Shown: positions 26,272 through 35,795 of the stretch, in pieces | Numbering within the stretch: position 1 is the stretch's first letter | How the letters are laid out: each line of letters opens with the position of its first letter | Assembly (NCBI GenBank): GCA_020832495.1 | Contig: JAFIEP010000129.1 | Span: forward strand, 62,001-126,000 | Length of the DNA: 64,000 nt | Source: Acidimicrobiia bacterium | GTDB lineage: Bacteria; Actinomycetota; Acidimicrobiia; Acidimicrobiales; Acidimicrobilacustridaceae | Direction of reading: 5' to 3' | Translations under genes and position numbers: made by a program | Notes under the pieces: model-generated | What the model was told of the DNA's origin: nothing | The model's input: only the letters and a program-made list of their open reading frames with translations | Database searches by the model: none

Positions 26272-27027
26272 GTGGGCCCCACCCTCTCTCCCCCTCGCCA
26301 CGATGACCGCCCACCCACCTCACCCACCGCAGAGGACAGCGTCGGTGCCGGCGGCACGTCAGGTCCGCAGCCCAAACGGTTCGGCCGGTCGTCTCCTCTG
26401 TGGAGCGGCCGTGCCGCGGTCGGGGCGCTCCTCGTGGCGGCGGCAGCGGTGGGCACCTACGCCGCCGCCCGGCCGGGCCCACCACCCGTCCCACCCGATG
26501 TCCTGGTGGCCAGCGAGCACGTGCCGGCCGGGACACCGCTGGCCGAGGCCTCGCTGGTTGCCTCCCCCGTGGCGCTTCCCGACGACGTCCTGCAGCGCGT
26601 CCTGCAACCTGATGCCGACCTCGCCGGACTGGTGACCGCCGTCCCGCTGCACGCCGGCGATCCGCTCTTCGTGGCGACGGTCACCGACGCCGATCGGTCC
26701 CCGCTCCACGACCGTGTCGAGCTGGCGATCCGCCTCCCGGCCCAGGACGCCCTCCACGGGCGAGTCCGCGCCGGGGAGGTGCTGGCCGTCGTGGGCGCTG
26801 AGGCCTCCTCCCCCGACAGCACCCTGGTGGTGCTCAGCGGGGACGCCCTCGTGGTGTCCGCTGACGTGTCCGACAGCACGACCCTCGGCGCGACGGACAC
26901 GGTCGACCTCGTCATGGCGCTCCCCCCGCACGACCTGCTCGGCGTGGTCGCCGCCCACCGCAGCGGCGGCGTGCACGTCGTGCGCGCCGGCCGCACCACC
27001 AACCTGTCGGGCCGAGGCGACCGATGA
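26272..27027 (+). CDS. SAF-domain protein, CpaB-like (Tad pilus)
   Basis: 251 residues from the GTG at 26272, eight bases after GGAAGGA. A cytoplasmic Pro/Gly-rich start is followed by one membrane helix (AAVGALLVAAAAVGTYAA, about 45-62). Outside lies a SAF domain (DVLVASEHVPAGTPLAEASL) and an RcpC-like part ending in VVAAHRSGGVHVVRAGR. CpaB/RcpC proteins are periplasmic or cell-wall parts of the Tad machine. It is the first gene of the pilus operon and its stop overlaps the next ATG. Confidence 0.8.
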   Translation: MGPTLSPPRHDDRPPTSPTAEDSVGAGGTSGPQPKRFGRSSPLWSGRAAVGALLVAAAAVGTYAAARPGPPPVPPDVLVASEHVPAGTPLAEASLVASPVALPDDVLQRVLQPDADLAGLVTAVPLHAGDPLFVATVTDADRSPLHDRVELAIRLPAQDALHGRVRAGEVLAVVGAEASSPDSTLVVLSGDALVVSADVSDSTTLGATDTVDLVMALPPHDLLGVVAAHRSGGVHVVRAGRTTNLSGRGDR

Positions 27028-28310
27028 GTGAACGCTGGGTCCTCCTCGTGGCGGCGCATCCGCGGTCGTCGTGGTTCCGGGAGGTCACTCGGTGGGCATC
27101 CACCGCAGCAGCACCCATTGAGGTGTCGGTGTGTCTCACCAGCGACCAGGTGACCACCGCGCTCACCTCCGGCCGAACCCACTCAGCGGTCCTGGTCGAT
27201 GACGGCTTCGCCGACCTCGAGCGGGACCTGCTCGCCACCGCCCATCGCCGCGGCGTGCCGACGGTGGTCGTCGGGGACCCGGGCCGGCACGATCGATGGC
27301 GACGTCTCGGCGCCACGGGAACGCTCCCGGCGAGCTTCGGCCCCGAGGCGTTGCTGGACGCCCTGGGTGACCTCGCTCGACCCGTCGAGCAGATCCCCTC
27401 CCCCGCCACCCTGCGCACGCCACAGCCGGTCCACGCCCGACGAGCGCGGGTGATCACCGTGACCGGGGTGCCGGGGAGTGGCACGTCCACCCTGGCGCGG
27501 GCGGTGGCCGAGGGTCTCGGGCGATCGCAGGCCACCTTGCTGGCCGACCTGGCGCTGCACGCCGACCAGGCCGTACTCCACGACGTCGGCGACGTGGTGC
27601 CGGGGCTCCCCGAACTCCTCGAGGCGTGTCGCTTCGGCGACCCCGACCGGACGACGCCGCTCGAGTTCTGCTGGTCCGCCGAGCACCTCCCGCACCTGCT
27701 GCTCCTCGGCCTCCGCCACCCCTCCGACTGGGTGACCGTCCGTCCGGCAGCACTGAGTACTGCGCTGGCGTGGTGTGCGGCAGCCTTCGAGGCCTGCGTG
27801 ATCGACGTCGACCACGACGTCGAGGGCGAGGAGCGCACCGGCTCGGTGGACGTGGAGGACCGCCACCGTCTGGCACGCAGCGCCCTCGGCTGGGCAGATG
27901 TCGTGCTCGTCACCGCACCACCCGACGTGCGCGGCATCCACCGCCTCAGTGGGCTGCTCCGGCGGCTCGAGGAGTTCGGGGTCGACGGGAGCCGCCTCCA
28001 ACCAGTGTTCATCGGCCCGACACCACGATCCGGGGTCCGTTCCGCACAGCGAGCCGTCGAGCAGCTGCGCCCATCCCCCGCCGGCCACCTGGCCACGGCA
28101 GTGCGCCGCCCGGCGTGGTTCCCGACGCACCGAGGCGTCGAGCGGGCAGTACGAGACGCCAGGCCGCTGCCCCACAACCTGGTGACCCAGGCCGCCGCGC
28201 TGGCCGATGCCGCCCTTCGGAACGCAGCACCGCACACACCGACCGTGGAGGAGACCCCGGAGCCCGTCGCTCCCGGATCGCTCGGCCACTGGTACGAGGA
28301 CGTCCCGTGA
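27024..28310 (+). CDS. CpaE/Ssd-like ATPase-fold protein of the Tad operon
   Basis: 428 residues. The N-terminal 130 residues resemble a receiver-like domain, then comes a MinD/CpaE-type domain whose P-loop reads GVPGSGTSTLARAV (about 150-163). The lysine expected in a GKT loop is replaced by Thr, as in actinobacterial septum-site (Ssd) and CpaE-like proteins. Later motifs are ACVIDVDHDV and VLVTAPPDVRGIHRLSGLL. It probably locates or regulates the pilus machine. ATGA overlap with the SAF gene and GTGA overlap with the cpaF start show tight coupling. Confidence 0.82.
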   Translation: MSERWVLLVAAHPRSSWFREVTRWASTAAAPIEVSVCLTSDQVTTALTSGRTHSAVLVDDGFADLERDLLATAHRRGVPTVVVGDPGRHDRWRRLGATGTLPASFGPEALLDALGDLARPVEQIPSPATLRTPQPVHARRARVITVTGVPGSGTSTLARAVAEGLGRSQATLLADLALHADQAVLHDVGDVVPGLPELLEACRFGDPDRTTPLEFCWSAEHLPHLLLLGLRHPSDWVTVRPAALSTALAWCAAAFEACVIDVDHDVEGEERTGSVDVEDRHRLARSALGWADVVLVTAPPDVRGIHRLSGLLRRLEEFGVDGSRLQPVFIGPTPRSGVRSAQRAVEQLRPSPAGHLATAVRRPAWFPTHRGVERAVRDARPLPHNLVTQAAALADAALRNAAPHTPTVEETPEPVAPGSLGHWYEDVP

Positions 28311-28582
28311 CCGTCGGCGACATCACGACGTCACCGCAGCAGGCACTCGAGCGGCTCGTCCAGGACCGCGCCCGGCACCTCGACAACAGCACCGACCCCA
28401 CGGTGCTCGAGGCCGAGTTGTCGGTCCTCATCGACGAGGAGATCGGGCGGTGGAACGACGACGTGCGACGGGGCATCCGTCAGCAGGCGCTCGAACCAGT
28501 TGCAGCCGTGGCCCACCGCGCACGCTGCAACCTGGCGCGCTACGGCCCGCTGACCAGCCTCCTCGACGACGACGACGTGTGA
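28307..28582 (+). pseudogene. cpaF: cpaF (Tad secretion ATPase), 5' fragment
   Basis: 91 residues from the GTG at 28307 (overlapping the previous stop) to a TGA at 28580-28582 created by the inserted element. It holds only the N-terminal helical domain of CpaF/TadA, ending RARCNLARYGPLTSLLDDDDV. In the family this is followed directly by a (W)E(V/I)MVNAPD strand, which is found at 52680. The two bases TG of the next codon remain here and the G is at 52679, so excision would rebuild TGG (Trp). Without the rest there is no nucleotide-binding site. Confidence 0.93.
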
Positions 28583-29125
28583 GGCTCCTATGTGAAGGAT
28601 CGGGGTGCGCGAAACGCTGGGGTGCGCGTCTCGGAGCGCTCCGGCCCGTCGCTCCTGCCAATGCTTCCAGGTCAGGGTGCGCGAAACTCGGGACGCGTTC
28701 CGGACACTGCAGGCACCGCTGTCGGCAGTCCGCGCAAGGGTGGGGATCTGCGCAGACACTTGCCGAGCTCCGGTGTCGAGCGGTTGTGGAGACCACCGAC
28801 ACGGCCGACAGGCTGTGGGGCGGAGGCCGCATCGCGACGAGGTCGTCCACGCGTCGAACTTCACGTCGAAGACCGCCGGCGGCCCCCGACATTCGATGGG
28901 TTCAAGAGGTGCCGGCTACCGCTGAGGTCTGAGCCTCCAGCGCTCACGGGCCGGATGTCGCTCGCAGGAAGGTTGGTCAGACTCGCAGCGATGAGGCGGG
29001 TCCCGGGTTCCGCTGGAGGCGCTGTGCGCATTCTCCCTGCAAGGCGCTTCTCGGCGAGGATCGGTGTCCACCGACAAACGCGCCCTTCATCCATTCGGCG
29101 CTCGATGCGGGTGGTACCGTAGGGC
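28583..29125. other. Left end of the transposon, no gene seen
   Basis: 543 bases without a convincing gene; the open frames here are short and lack family features. It contains the left inverted repeat (28602-28652), a third AGGGTGCGCGAAAC copy at 28674-28687 and a TACCGT -10 box at 29115-29120 five bases before the MazF start. Confidence 0.6.
28602..28652 (+). repeat. Left inverted repeat of the transposon
   Basis: 51 bases match the reverse complement of 52556-52606 with three mismatches. Inside are two direct copies of GGGGTGCGCG 17 bases apart and a perfect palindrome GGAGCGCTCC. The outer edge lies 20 bases from the cpaF junction. Probably the recombinase binding region. Confidence 0.9.
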
Positions 29126-29491
29126 ATGGCCACCCTACCGATTCGACGTGGCGACGTTGTATGGGTGAACCTCAAAGGAGCGATCGGGGCCGAGAAGCAG
29201 AAGACGCGTCCATGCGTAGTCGTCCAGAACAACCGTGGGAACACGGCAAGCGCGGTAACGATCGTGGCGCCTCTCACTGACGCGAACCAAGCCAAGGAGT
29301 ACCGGGAGCATGTGCTGGTGGAGGCAACCGAGCTCGGTCCAGGGGCGAAGCGATCTGTCGTTGACTGCGGGCAACTCCGGACTATCGACCGAGATCAACG
29401 CATTGATCTGGCGCGAGGGGTGACAGCTCGCCTGTCTGCGGCGACGATGGCAAAGATCGACGAGGCGCTGCGCGCGAGCTTGGCGCTGTAG
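29126..29491 (+). CDS. MazF/PemK-family endoribonuclease toxin
   Basis: 121 residues. IRRGDVVWVNLKGAIGAEKQKTRPCVVVQNNRGN is the beta-barrel start of the MazF/PemK fold, with Arg of KTRPCVV as a catalytic candidate. SAVTIVAPLTD, ALVEATELGPGAKRSVVDCGQLRTIDRDQRI and the last helix complete it. Members cut mRNA at short motifs when free of antitoxin. No antitoxin gene is visible upstream or downstream, so it may be a solitary copy, be controlled from elsewhere, or serve to hold the element in the cell. A -10 box five bases before the ATG suggests a leaderless message. Confidence 0.85.
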   Translation: MATLPIRRGDVVWVNLKGAIGAEKQKTRPCVVVQNNRGNTASAVTIVAPLTDANQAKEYREHVLVEATELGPGAKRSVVDCGQLRTIDRDQRIDLARGVTARLSAATMAKIDEALRASLAL

Positions 29492-29834
29492 GCCACCCAA
29501 CAGGTGGTCGGACTGCACGGCCGCTGGGAAGCAGAACCCAGGCGAACAGGGCTCTCGCCGGCCGCTAGAGCTACTCTGCGAAGGCCCGTCTGGGGCGACA
29601 AGGTGTTGCTGCTTGCGGAATGCCATGCGAGTTGGCTCGTTCGCTTCAGCTACAAGGACGTGGCGGCGAGGGCGAGTCCAACCGACTGGCCGGAACTGTA
29701 GGGGTCTGGAGGTGAGGGTCCGCGAGCGCTGCAGCGGAGCGCAGCGAGATCGGTGGTGTTTGGCGCCGTCGATACCATGAGCGAGAAGAAGCACATCTGC
29801 GTCCACCGATCGCAGGTCGTTGACCAGCTTGCGC
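29492..29834. other. Intergenic region, no gene seen
   Basis: 343 bases between the MazF gene and the small leftward gene. Short open frames show no recognisable protein features and I see no strong repeats or hairpins. Confidence 0.5.
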
Positions 29835-30035
29835 TCAGATCTCGATCACTTCGAAATCGGCTTCGTCGTCAGTTAGTGGGTAGTCGCCTGGGTTGGACAT
29901 GTGGAGGATCTCCTGACCCTGGCTGTAGCAGCTCGCCATGTACATCCCGTAGTCGTTCGCCTCCGACTCGGACTCACACAGCTCCTCCAGTTCATGACTC
30001 GTCCCGTCAGAGAACGTGATTACCACCTTGTACAT
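29835..30035 (-). CDS. Small acidic hypothetical protein
   Basis: 66 residues with a strong GGAGG site six bases before the ATG at 30035. The composition is very acidic (ELEELCESESEANDYG, DDEADFEVIEI) with two short strands (YKVVITFSDG, EFEVIEI-like). The regular pattern and ribosome site argue that it is real. Function unknown. Its acidity suggests a DNA-mimic or inhibitor, but this is a guess; it lies between the toxin and the recombinase genes. Confidence 0.6.
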   Translation of the reverse strand: MYKVVITFSDGTSHELEELCESESEANDYGMYMASCYSQGQEILHMSNPGDYPLTDDEADFEVIEI

Positions 30036-30168
30036 GCGCTACCTCCAGCCCGTAGATGAGACTTCGCCATTGGCACGTCGTCAGAGAGCGTGCCTTTGTC
30101 CGTCGATCGTAGGACGTCGCTGGACCGCACGTCAGGAGCACGTGGCGTCGAGCCACGCTGCGACGCGG

Positions 30169-30570
30169 TCAGGGGTGACGGAGCGGGACGACGTTCGCGG
30201 GGTTGGCGGACCGTTGGTGGTCGAGTTCCATCTGTAGGAGGTAGATGGCGTCGCGCAGGCTGGCGTTCTCTGCTTCGACTTCGACGAGTCGTCGGCGTGT
30301 GTCGTTGCGGGCGGCGTTCGCTGCCGCGAGTTGGGCATTGAGTTTGTCGATGAGGTTCGGGGCGCCACCGCCTTCGGCTTTGGCTGCTGCGAGCGCTTCC
30401 AGTTCGCTGCGGACCGGGCTGCGGATGATGGCGGTGCGTGGGACGTCGGCCTCGATGGCGAGCGATCGGACGGTAAGGCTGCCGGTCGTGGAGCGTGTGT
30501 AGGTTCCGTCGACGAGCCGTTGGAGCGCGGCGCGAATGTCGTTGTCGCGGTCAAGCTTCGGGCGGCCCAT
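30169..30570 (-). CDS. TnpC-like coiled-coil transposition protein
   Basis: 133 residues from the ATG at 30570, overlapping the upstream recombinase by 20 bases. The N-terminus (MGRPKLDRDNDIRAALQRLVDG...LTVRSLAIEADVPRTAIIR) resembles a small helix-turn-helix. The second half is a coiled coil (NLIDKLNAQLAAANAARNDTRRRLVEVEAENASLRDAI). TnpC of Tn554 and its relatives has this size, order and build and aids or orients transposition. It is the last gene of the four-gene transposition operon. Confidence 0.75.
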   Translation of the reverse strand: MGRPKLDRDNDIRAALQRLVDGTYTRSTTGSLTVRSLAIEADVPRTAIIRSPVRSELEALAAAKAEGGGAPNLIDKLNAQLAAANAARNDTRRRLVEVEAENASLRDAIYLLQMELDHQRSANPANVVPLRHP

Positions 30571-32668
30571 GGGGCTCCTCCTCGGTGGCGGCGAGTGCTT
30601 CACGCGCGTTGGCTTGGCGCTGCTCGAGGCTGCGGATGAGGGGTGTGGGTTTCGGCTGGCGCTTTCGTGCGGCAGCAAGTTCCACGGTGACTACATGCTC
30701 TTCGTTTTTCCAGGCTTCGCGGTGCTGGGATCCGATGTATGAGTTGTTGCAGGAGACTTGTTGGCATAGGTGCGGGCGGGGTTCGCCGCGTTGCTCGATG
30801 GGTGTGCCGGTCCAGCATTTCGCGTGGGCGGAGTCGTATACGCACATGTTGAGGGGCATCGCTCGGACGTCTCTGAGCTGGAGGTGCCGGTCGATCTCCG
30901 CTTCGCTGGCGATCATTGGACCGATGGTCTCGAGGTAGTCTCGGGTGTGCGGCGACAGCTTCGCTGGGCTTCCGTCGTTGAGGGTGTCGCAGGCGTCGAG
31001 GAGGGACACTGCGATGTGTACTCGGCGTTGGGTTTCGATTTCGTGGAGCAGTCCGTCTTGGGGACCGCCGGCATACATTTCGGAGGTGAGCGGCGACACG
31101 TGTTTGAACTGGCGTTTCAGGGCGACGGTCCCGCCTGGGGTTGATGCGATGTACCTGGCGAGCGTTTTTCGCAGTGCCCTGCCGTTGACCGGGACGAGCT
31201 CACCGGGGATGAATGGCCCGTCGTCCGTCGAGAAGCGGCGGTTAACCCAGCGGGTGAAGACGTTGAGAGTGGTTGACGCGGCGCCCAGGTTCTTGAGGAC
31301 CAACCCGATGTTCGTTCCAGGTGTGAGCTTTGCCGTCGTACCGCCGTTCATCCAGTAGGCGTGTTCGAGGTGCGCTGCTTCGATGTCGCGGAGGACAGCC
31401 AAGGCGGTGTGAGCGTGCGGGGAGCACACCCATTCCGCTTCGGGTCCGCCGCGCAACCCCTGACCCTTGACAAGTCGGCCGCGCAGCCGGTAGCGGGTGG
31501 CTCCGGTTGCTGACGTGGTCGTGACGGCGGCGTCGGGCGGCATCGCCAGCAGTTCGTGCAGACGCAGCCCGCTGCCGAACAGGATGACGATGAGGCACGC
31601 CTGGATGGCCGCTACTCGCAGTTGCTGAAGTTCCGATGGGTGCATGGGTTGCGGGAGCCATGGCCCGCCGATCGCGGGGAAGTGGGCGACTGGCAGTCCG
31701 AGCCCGACTGGTTCGAGACCCAGACGTTCGCCGGCCTCCTTGACTCGCTCGCACAGTCGTCCCCGCAGCGCGTGCGGTTGCCCGCAGAGCAGCCCGATGA
31801 GCGGCCAGTCAGGCTGCGTCGGGTTGGAGCGAGACGCAGGCACGGGTTCGGAGCGTCGCTCGAGTCCGTTGAGGTAGTGATCGACGTCGTCGACGGTCGC
31901 GCGGTGGGCTGGGCCGCTGGATGTCGCGGCTTCGAGGAGCTGCGTGTGGTGGCGGATCGCGGCTGTGACATCCGCTGCGCCTGCAGTTACCAGGTGGAGA
32001 GCAACTTCGAGCATGGGAGCCATCTGCGACTCGGGGATCACTTTGGTTTTCGTGGCGGAGTTCCTGCGAGCGGTGCCGGCGGGTGGCCGGTACGAGAAGT
32101 CGCTGGGGGTGAGGGGTCGGCTGAGCATTGACCTGTAGCGATGGAGGTGGTTGACGCAGGTGAGCACTCCACGCACCCCACTCCAGCCACACCTTTCGTG
32201 CACGGCCTCGAAGAATGCGTGGATCGTGTCGGGGGTTTGCGCGTCGGCGTCGACGCCGATGGCGACGCTGTAGGTCAACCACCAGTACAAGTGCGCGGTC
32301 AATCCGGCGAGGATGGCTGGCGACTTCGGTCGCACAGCGGCTGGGACCGGCGGCTCGATCCCGTTGATGACGAGGTAGATGCCCTCCTTCAAGGCGAACG
32401 TGATGTCTTCTGGAAGATCAGTGGAGAGTCCAGGTCCGACGAATGGTCCCGAGCTTCGACGGCCAGCGAACCTCGCCTGGAAGCTCGATCGCGGCATCCC
32501 CGGTGCGCAACATGCAGGCGCGAGATCCCAGCAGTCGTCCCCGAGTCGGGGGATCGGTGCGTCCGCGTCGAGGACATCTCCGGTCCACACGAGCGTGTCT
32601 GGCCCTAGCCTGAGTTCGGATCCGGTGTCTGCCGCGCTTTTTGGGTTCTCTGCAGTTGTAAGTCTCAC
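30551..32668 (-). CDS. Tyrosine recombinase, third of the trio (TnpB-like)
   Basis: 705 residues. The catalytic Arg is in GSGLRLHELLAM (about 370), the second box reads VNGRALRKTLARYIAS and the terminal box FKHVSPLTSEMYAG carries His and the probable nucleophile Tyr. The C-terminus has a Cys/His cluster (LNMCVYDS...KCWTG...HLCQQVSCN), typical of large TnpB-like recombinases. The N-terminal 300 residues are a specific DNA-binding extension. It overlaps both neighbours (ATGA upstream) and would act with the other two recombinases at the element ends. Confidence 0.82.
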   Translation of the reverse strand: MRLTTAENPKSAADTGSELRLGPDTLVWTGDVLDADAPIPRLGDDCWDLAPACCAPGMPRSSFQARFAGRRSSGPFVGPGLSTDLPEDITFALKEGIYLVINGIEPPVPAAVRPKSPAILAGLTAHLYWWLTYSVAIGVDADAQTPDTIHAFFEAVHERCGWSGVRGVLTCVNHLHRYRSMLSRPLTPSDFSYRPPAGTARRNSATKTKVIPESQMAPMLEVALHLVTAGAADVTAAIRHHTQLLEAATSSGPAHRATVDDVDHYLNGLERRSEPVPASRSNPTQPDWPLIGLLCGQPHALRGRLCERVKEAGERLGLEPVGLGLPVAHFPAIGGPWLPQPMHPSELQQLRVAAIQACLIVILFGSGLRLHELLAMPPDAAVTTTSATGATRYRLRGRLVKGQGLRGGPEAEWVCSPHAHTALAVLRDIEAAHLEHAYWMNGGTTAKLTPGTNIGLVLKNLGAASTTLNVFTRWVNRRFSTDDGPFIPGELVPVNGRALRKTLARYIASTPGGTVALKRQFKHVSPLTSEMYAGGPQDGLLHEIETQRRVHIAVSLLDACDTLNDGSPAKLSPHTRDYLETIGPMIASEAEIDRHLQLRDVRAMPLNMCVYDSAHAKCWTGTPIEQRGEPRPHLCQQVSCNNSYIGSQHREAWKNEEHVVTVELAAARKRQPKPTPLIRSLEQRQANAREALAATEEEPHGPPEA

Positions 32669-34389
32669 GGGTTGGTCCCCTTGTCCGTCTCGGTGTCGAT
32701 TCGTTGGTCGGCGGCTTTCACGGTCTCAGCATCGAACTCGGGGAGGTACCGGTCGTGGATCACGTCCCAGGCCAGCCCGTGGACCAGACGAAAGTCGTGA
32801 TCGCTCATGGTGTCGCGGGCGGTGAGCAGCGTCCTCCGGTAGCGGAGCACCTGCTCGAGGTGGCGTGCTCCGACCACCAGCACAGCGTTCGCGCACCCCC
32901 AGCAGGCGTGCCCGGCGACCGGACACACTTCGCCTTTCGCCGACATCGGACCGTTCGTAATGTCGACGCAGGAGCCGAAGTGTGCGTCGAGACGACCGTC
33001 GACGACTTTGTCGTGGGTGGCTGCGTCAACGTCGTCGTGGCGATCCGCCGGGTGGATGATCCGGTGCCGCACCTCGAATGCCTTGTCGATGCTGAGCTCG
33101 ACGGATTGGTCGTGGTAGTCGGCTAGTTCGGGCAGGTCTGCGTAGTAGGCGTCGGCCACCGCCAGTGTTTGGCCGTTCGCGAACCGGTGCAGGTTGCCGT
33201 CGCGTAGGTAGTCGACGCGCCGGTACCACTTCCGAACGCGCCGCAGGGTGATCCGTAGCGGCTCGCCGTTTTCGACGAGGTCGAGGCCGCGTCGAGTCAT
33301 CCACCGCCGCCAGTCCTTGCTGTAGATGCCGAGCTCGAAGCCAGCGAAGGTCCTGATAGTCGTTCCTTCAGTAGGGCCGGGCGCTCTCCGTTTCAGGGCG
33401 ACCCATACGTCAAGCACGTCTCGTCCCGTTTCGTTCGACAGCTGCTTGCGCCCCGGCTCGGTCGCCTTGATGACGAAGCGCAGTACGGCGGCCGGGCTGA
33501 GTGGTGTGCCGTCACGGAGCGGCCGGTCCTGGTAGTGGCGACCCGCCGCGCGACGCTTCGTCACGGCGACGGTCGCGGAGCCACCGCCCTGGGCGGACAT
33601 GCACCCGACCTGGAGTGTCCGCACACAGTCCGGCTCCCAACCGGTCACAAAGCTGAACAGCAGCAGCAGCGACATCGCTTCGTCGGTGTCGAGCACGTAC
33701 GGCTCCGTCCGCCACCGTCGCCGGATCTGCCAGTAGTGACGGACGCACGCACCGAACAAGGCCCTCGCGGCGTCGTCGGGCAACGGCGCCGACTTCCCGA
33801 GCCTGGGGTTCGCGAGCGTCGGAGCGCGCGTGTACCCCAACCGCGCCACGAACCGCTCGTCACCGAGCCCGTGGTACTCGGCGACCGAGGCCAACAGGTT
33901 CCGGGCATCGAGCCACTGGTTCCGAGCGGTCACCTCGTTGGATGCACCTGATCGCGCCCGCTGCAAGAAGAACTCCTCAAGCTGGTCGGCGGTCGCCCAG
34001 GTCACCGACTCGATGCCCACGGTCGCAGCGCCCAAACCCGCCGTCCGCATGAACTGGAGAAGCAGCCGAGCGGCGCACGTAGTGCGGCCGATCCGTCGAA
34101 TGCTGCTGTACTGCTCGCCAGGGCGGGACTGGTCAGCGATCATGGCGCCGATCTGCTCCCTGAGCCGCCCGGCCGGCAGCGCAGACCTCAGCCTGAACGT
34201 CCGTTGTCGCCCGCTCGTCGGATCGGTATGCACCAAGACGAGGTCGCCGAGCGGGCCGTCGGGGTGGGTGGGTTCGACCAGCCGCGGGACTGGGTCACCT
34301 GGTACTCCGAGGTCCGCGCGGCGGCCCCGACGTTTCCGCGGTGACAGCGAGTTGTCGCACCCGGCGGTTGTGGCGTCGGTGGAGGTCAC
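32665..34389 (-). CDS. Tyrosine recombinase-like protein, second of the trio
   Basis: 574 residues. The fold pattern matches the family (core-binding helices about 70-190, LLLLFSFVTGWEPDCVRTLQ at the first catalytic position, LRRVRKWYRR at the second), but the canonical GLR and HxxR boxes are altered, so it may be an inactive or architectural partner. A Cys/His cluster (VCPVAGHACWGC) follows. In recombinase trios the middle member is often the most divergent. Four-base overlaps link it to both neighbours. Confidence 0.75.
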   Translation of the reverse strand: MTSTDATTAGCDNSLSPRKRRGRRADLGVPGDPVPRLVEPTHPDGPLGDLVLVHTDPTSGRQRTFRLRSALPAGRLREQIGAMIADQSRPGEQYSSIRRIGRTTCAARLLLQFMRTAGLGAATVGIESVTWATADQLEEFFLQRARSGASNEVTARNQWLDARNLLASVAEYHGLGDERFVARLGYTRAPTLANPRLGKSAPLPDDAARALFGACVRHYWQIRRRWRTEPYVLDTDEAMSLLLLFSFVTGWEPDCVRTLQVGCMSAQGGGSATVAVTKRRAAGRHYQDRPLRDGTPLSPAAVLRFVIKATEPGRKQLSNETGRDVLDVWVALKRRAPGPTEGTTIRTFAGFELGIYSKDWRRWMTRRGLDLVENGEPLRITLRRVRKWYRRVDYLRDGNLHRFANGQTLAVADAYYADLPELADYHDQSVELSIDKAFEVRHRIIHPADRHDDVDAATHDKVVDGRLDAHFGSCVDITNGPMSAKGEVCPVAGHACWGCANAVLVVGARHLEQVLRYRRTLLTARDTMSDHDFRLVHGLAWDVIHDRYLPEFDAETVKAADQRIDTETDKGTNP

Positions 34390-35795
34390 GTCGGCATCTC
34401 CCTATCCCATTTCGAGACCGTCGCCGCGACGGCGTCTTGGTTGCGGCGCAGCGTGTGGACGTATCGGTACGTGGATTCGAGGCGGCGGTGACCAAGCAAA
34501 CGCATCAGCTCACGGACCGGGTCGTACACATGGCGGGCCAGAACGACGTTCGCAGGGTCGGCCAGCTCGTCGGGATCGGCGGACAGCAGCGCATCGCAGA
34601 GGTAGCCCAGCAGCGACGTCGCCATCGAATGCCTCAGCATGTGCGGGGTCACCCACATGTGGTCAGCGACCTCGCGGTCCCGGTTGTACACCCGACTCGC
34701 CGCCCGGAAGTAGTAGTTCCACAACCCCTCGTCCGCCACCGGAACACCCTGCTGCGTCAGAAAGAACGCCAGGGGTTCAGGTTGGCCGTCAGGAGACCAC
34801 AGCAGACGACGGCGCATCGCTGCATCGAGGGAGTCCAGCCGAACACGGTCTCCCGACCCGAGCACAGCGGTGTAGCTGTCGGCGTGAGAACGGAGCTCGT
34901 GCGCATGCACCCAGTGAGAGCCGTTGTACCGGCCAGCGGCGCGTGCCTTCTCGATCGCCTCGGCTCGACCGAACCGCTCATAGCTGCGCAGCCGTGCCAC
35001 CGCCCGAGCGGGAACGAACACGTGTCGGGCCGAGTGGTACTTGCATGTCGCTTCGGCCAACCACAGTCGCGCCACCGGGCCGTCCGTGGCGCACGCCCGG
35101 TCCACATCACACTTGAGGACCGCCGACAACTCGGCCCTCCGGGCACCGGTCCGATGCGCCGTCACCGCGAACGCAGTGAGCACTCCGGCTGACCGGGCCG
35201 GCAGCCGGCCGACGCCCTCACGGATCCAGGCGTCGAACTCGCTGCCTGTCAAGTAGCGCAGGTGCGCTGGTCCCGGTGACGCCTGCGACGCGACCGGCAC
35301 CCGGTCGGTGACCGTTGTGCCACCGACTCGGCGGGTGCGGGCCCTCATCGCTACAGGCACCCGCTCGCAGTAGCCCTTCTCGACACCCCACACGTACAGC
35401 CGGCACACCACCTGCAAGTCACCCGACCACGTCGACATCGCGACCGTCGCCTTGCGATACGCGATGAACTCGGCGACGTCATCAGGTGTGGCGTCCCACA
35501 CCGTCATGGTCCGCTCAGCGAACCACCGAGCAAACACGGCGAGATGCTGCGCCTCAGTGTGGAGCGACTGCTTGCTAGAGACACCAGACCGGCCCGGGAG
35601 CAGCCGCAGATAGGCATTGAGGGCTCCGTCCGGGGTGCCATCGGGGCCGATCAATACCGGATACCCGTCTCGCGCCGTCGCCGCAACTGCCGAAGACAGT
35701 TCAATGCCGCGATCAGCCAAGGCAGCAACGCCACGGTGTACGTCGAGGACGCGCACCCGCAGGACCGGATGGTCGCCAGTCCGGTCAGCGCCCAT
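34386..35795 (-). CDS. Tyrosine recombinase, first of the trio (TnpA-like)
   Basis: About 469 residues from the ATG at 35795; an open extension to 36020 is Arg/Pro-rich and probably not translated. It has the best catalytic set of the three: Arg in AHRTGARRAELSAVL, HMLRHSMATSLLG for His-x-x-Arg, and GHRRLESTYRYVHTLR with His and the nucleophile Tyr. The core-binding domain (SSKQSLHTEAQHLAVFARWFAE) is clear. It starts the transposition operon and is expected to do the strand exchange at the element ends and at the cpaF target. Confidence 0.88.
   Translation of the reverse strand: MGADRTGDHPVLRVRVLDVHRGVAALADRGIELSSAVAATARDGYPVLIGPDGTPDGALNAYLRLLPGRSGVSSKQSLHTEAQHLAVFARWFAERTMTVWDATPDDVAEFIAYRKATVAMSTWSGDLQVVCRLYVWGVEKGYCERVPVAMRARTRRVGGTTVTDRVPVASQASPGPAHLRYLTGSEFDAWIREGVGRLPARSAGVLTAFAVTAHRTGARRAELSAVLKCDVDRACATDGPVARLWLAEATCKYHSARHVFVPARAVARLRSYERFGRAEAIEKARAAGRYNGSHWVHAHELRSHADSYTAVLGSGDRVRLDSLDAAMRRRLLWSPDGQPEPLAFFLTQQGVPVADEGLWNYYFRAASRVYNRDREVADHMWVTPHMLRHSMATSLLGYLCDALLSADPDELADPANVVLARHVYDPVRELMRLLGHRRLESTYRYVHTLRRNQDAVAATVSKWDREMPT

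Noticed and set aside
28583-29125. Antitoxin gene for the MazF-like toxin
   Set aside because: Open frames exist on the plus strand but are rich in Arg and Pro without helix-strand patterns and contain the inverted repeat.
29504-29701. 65-codon frame after the MazF-like gene
   Set aside because: No ribosome site at a suitable distance, no recognisable fold and unusual composition.
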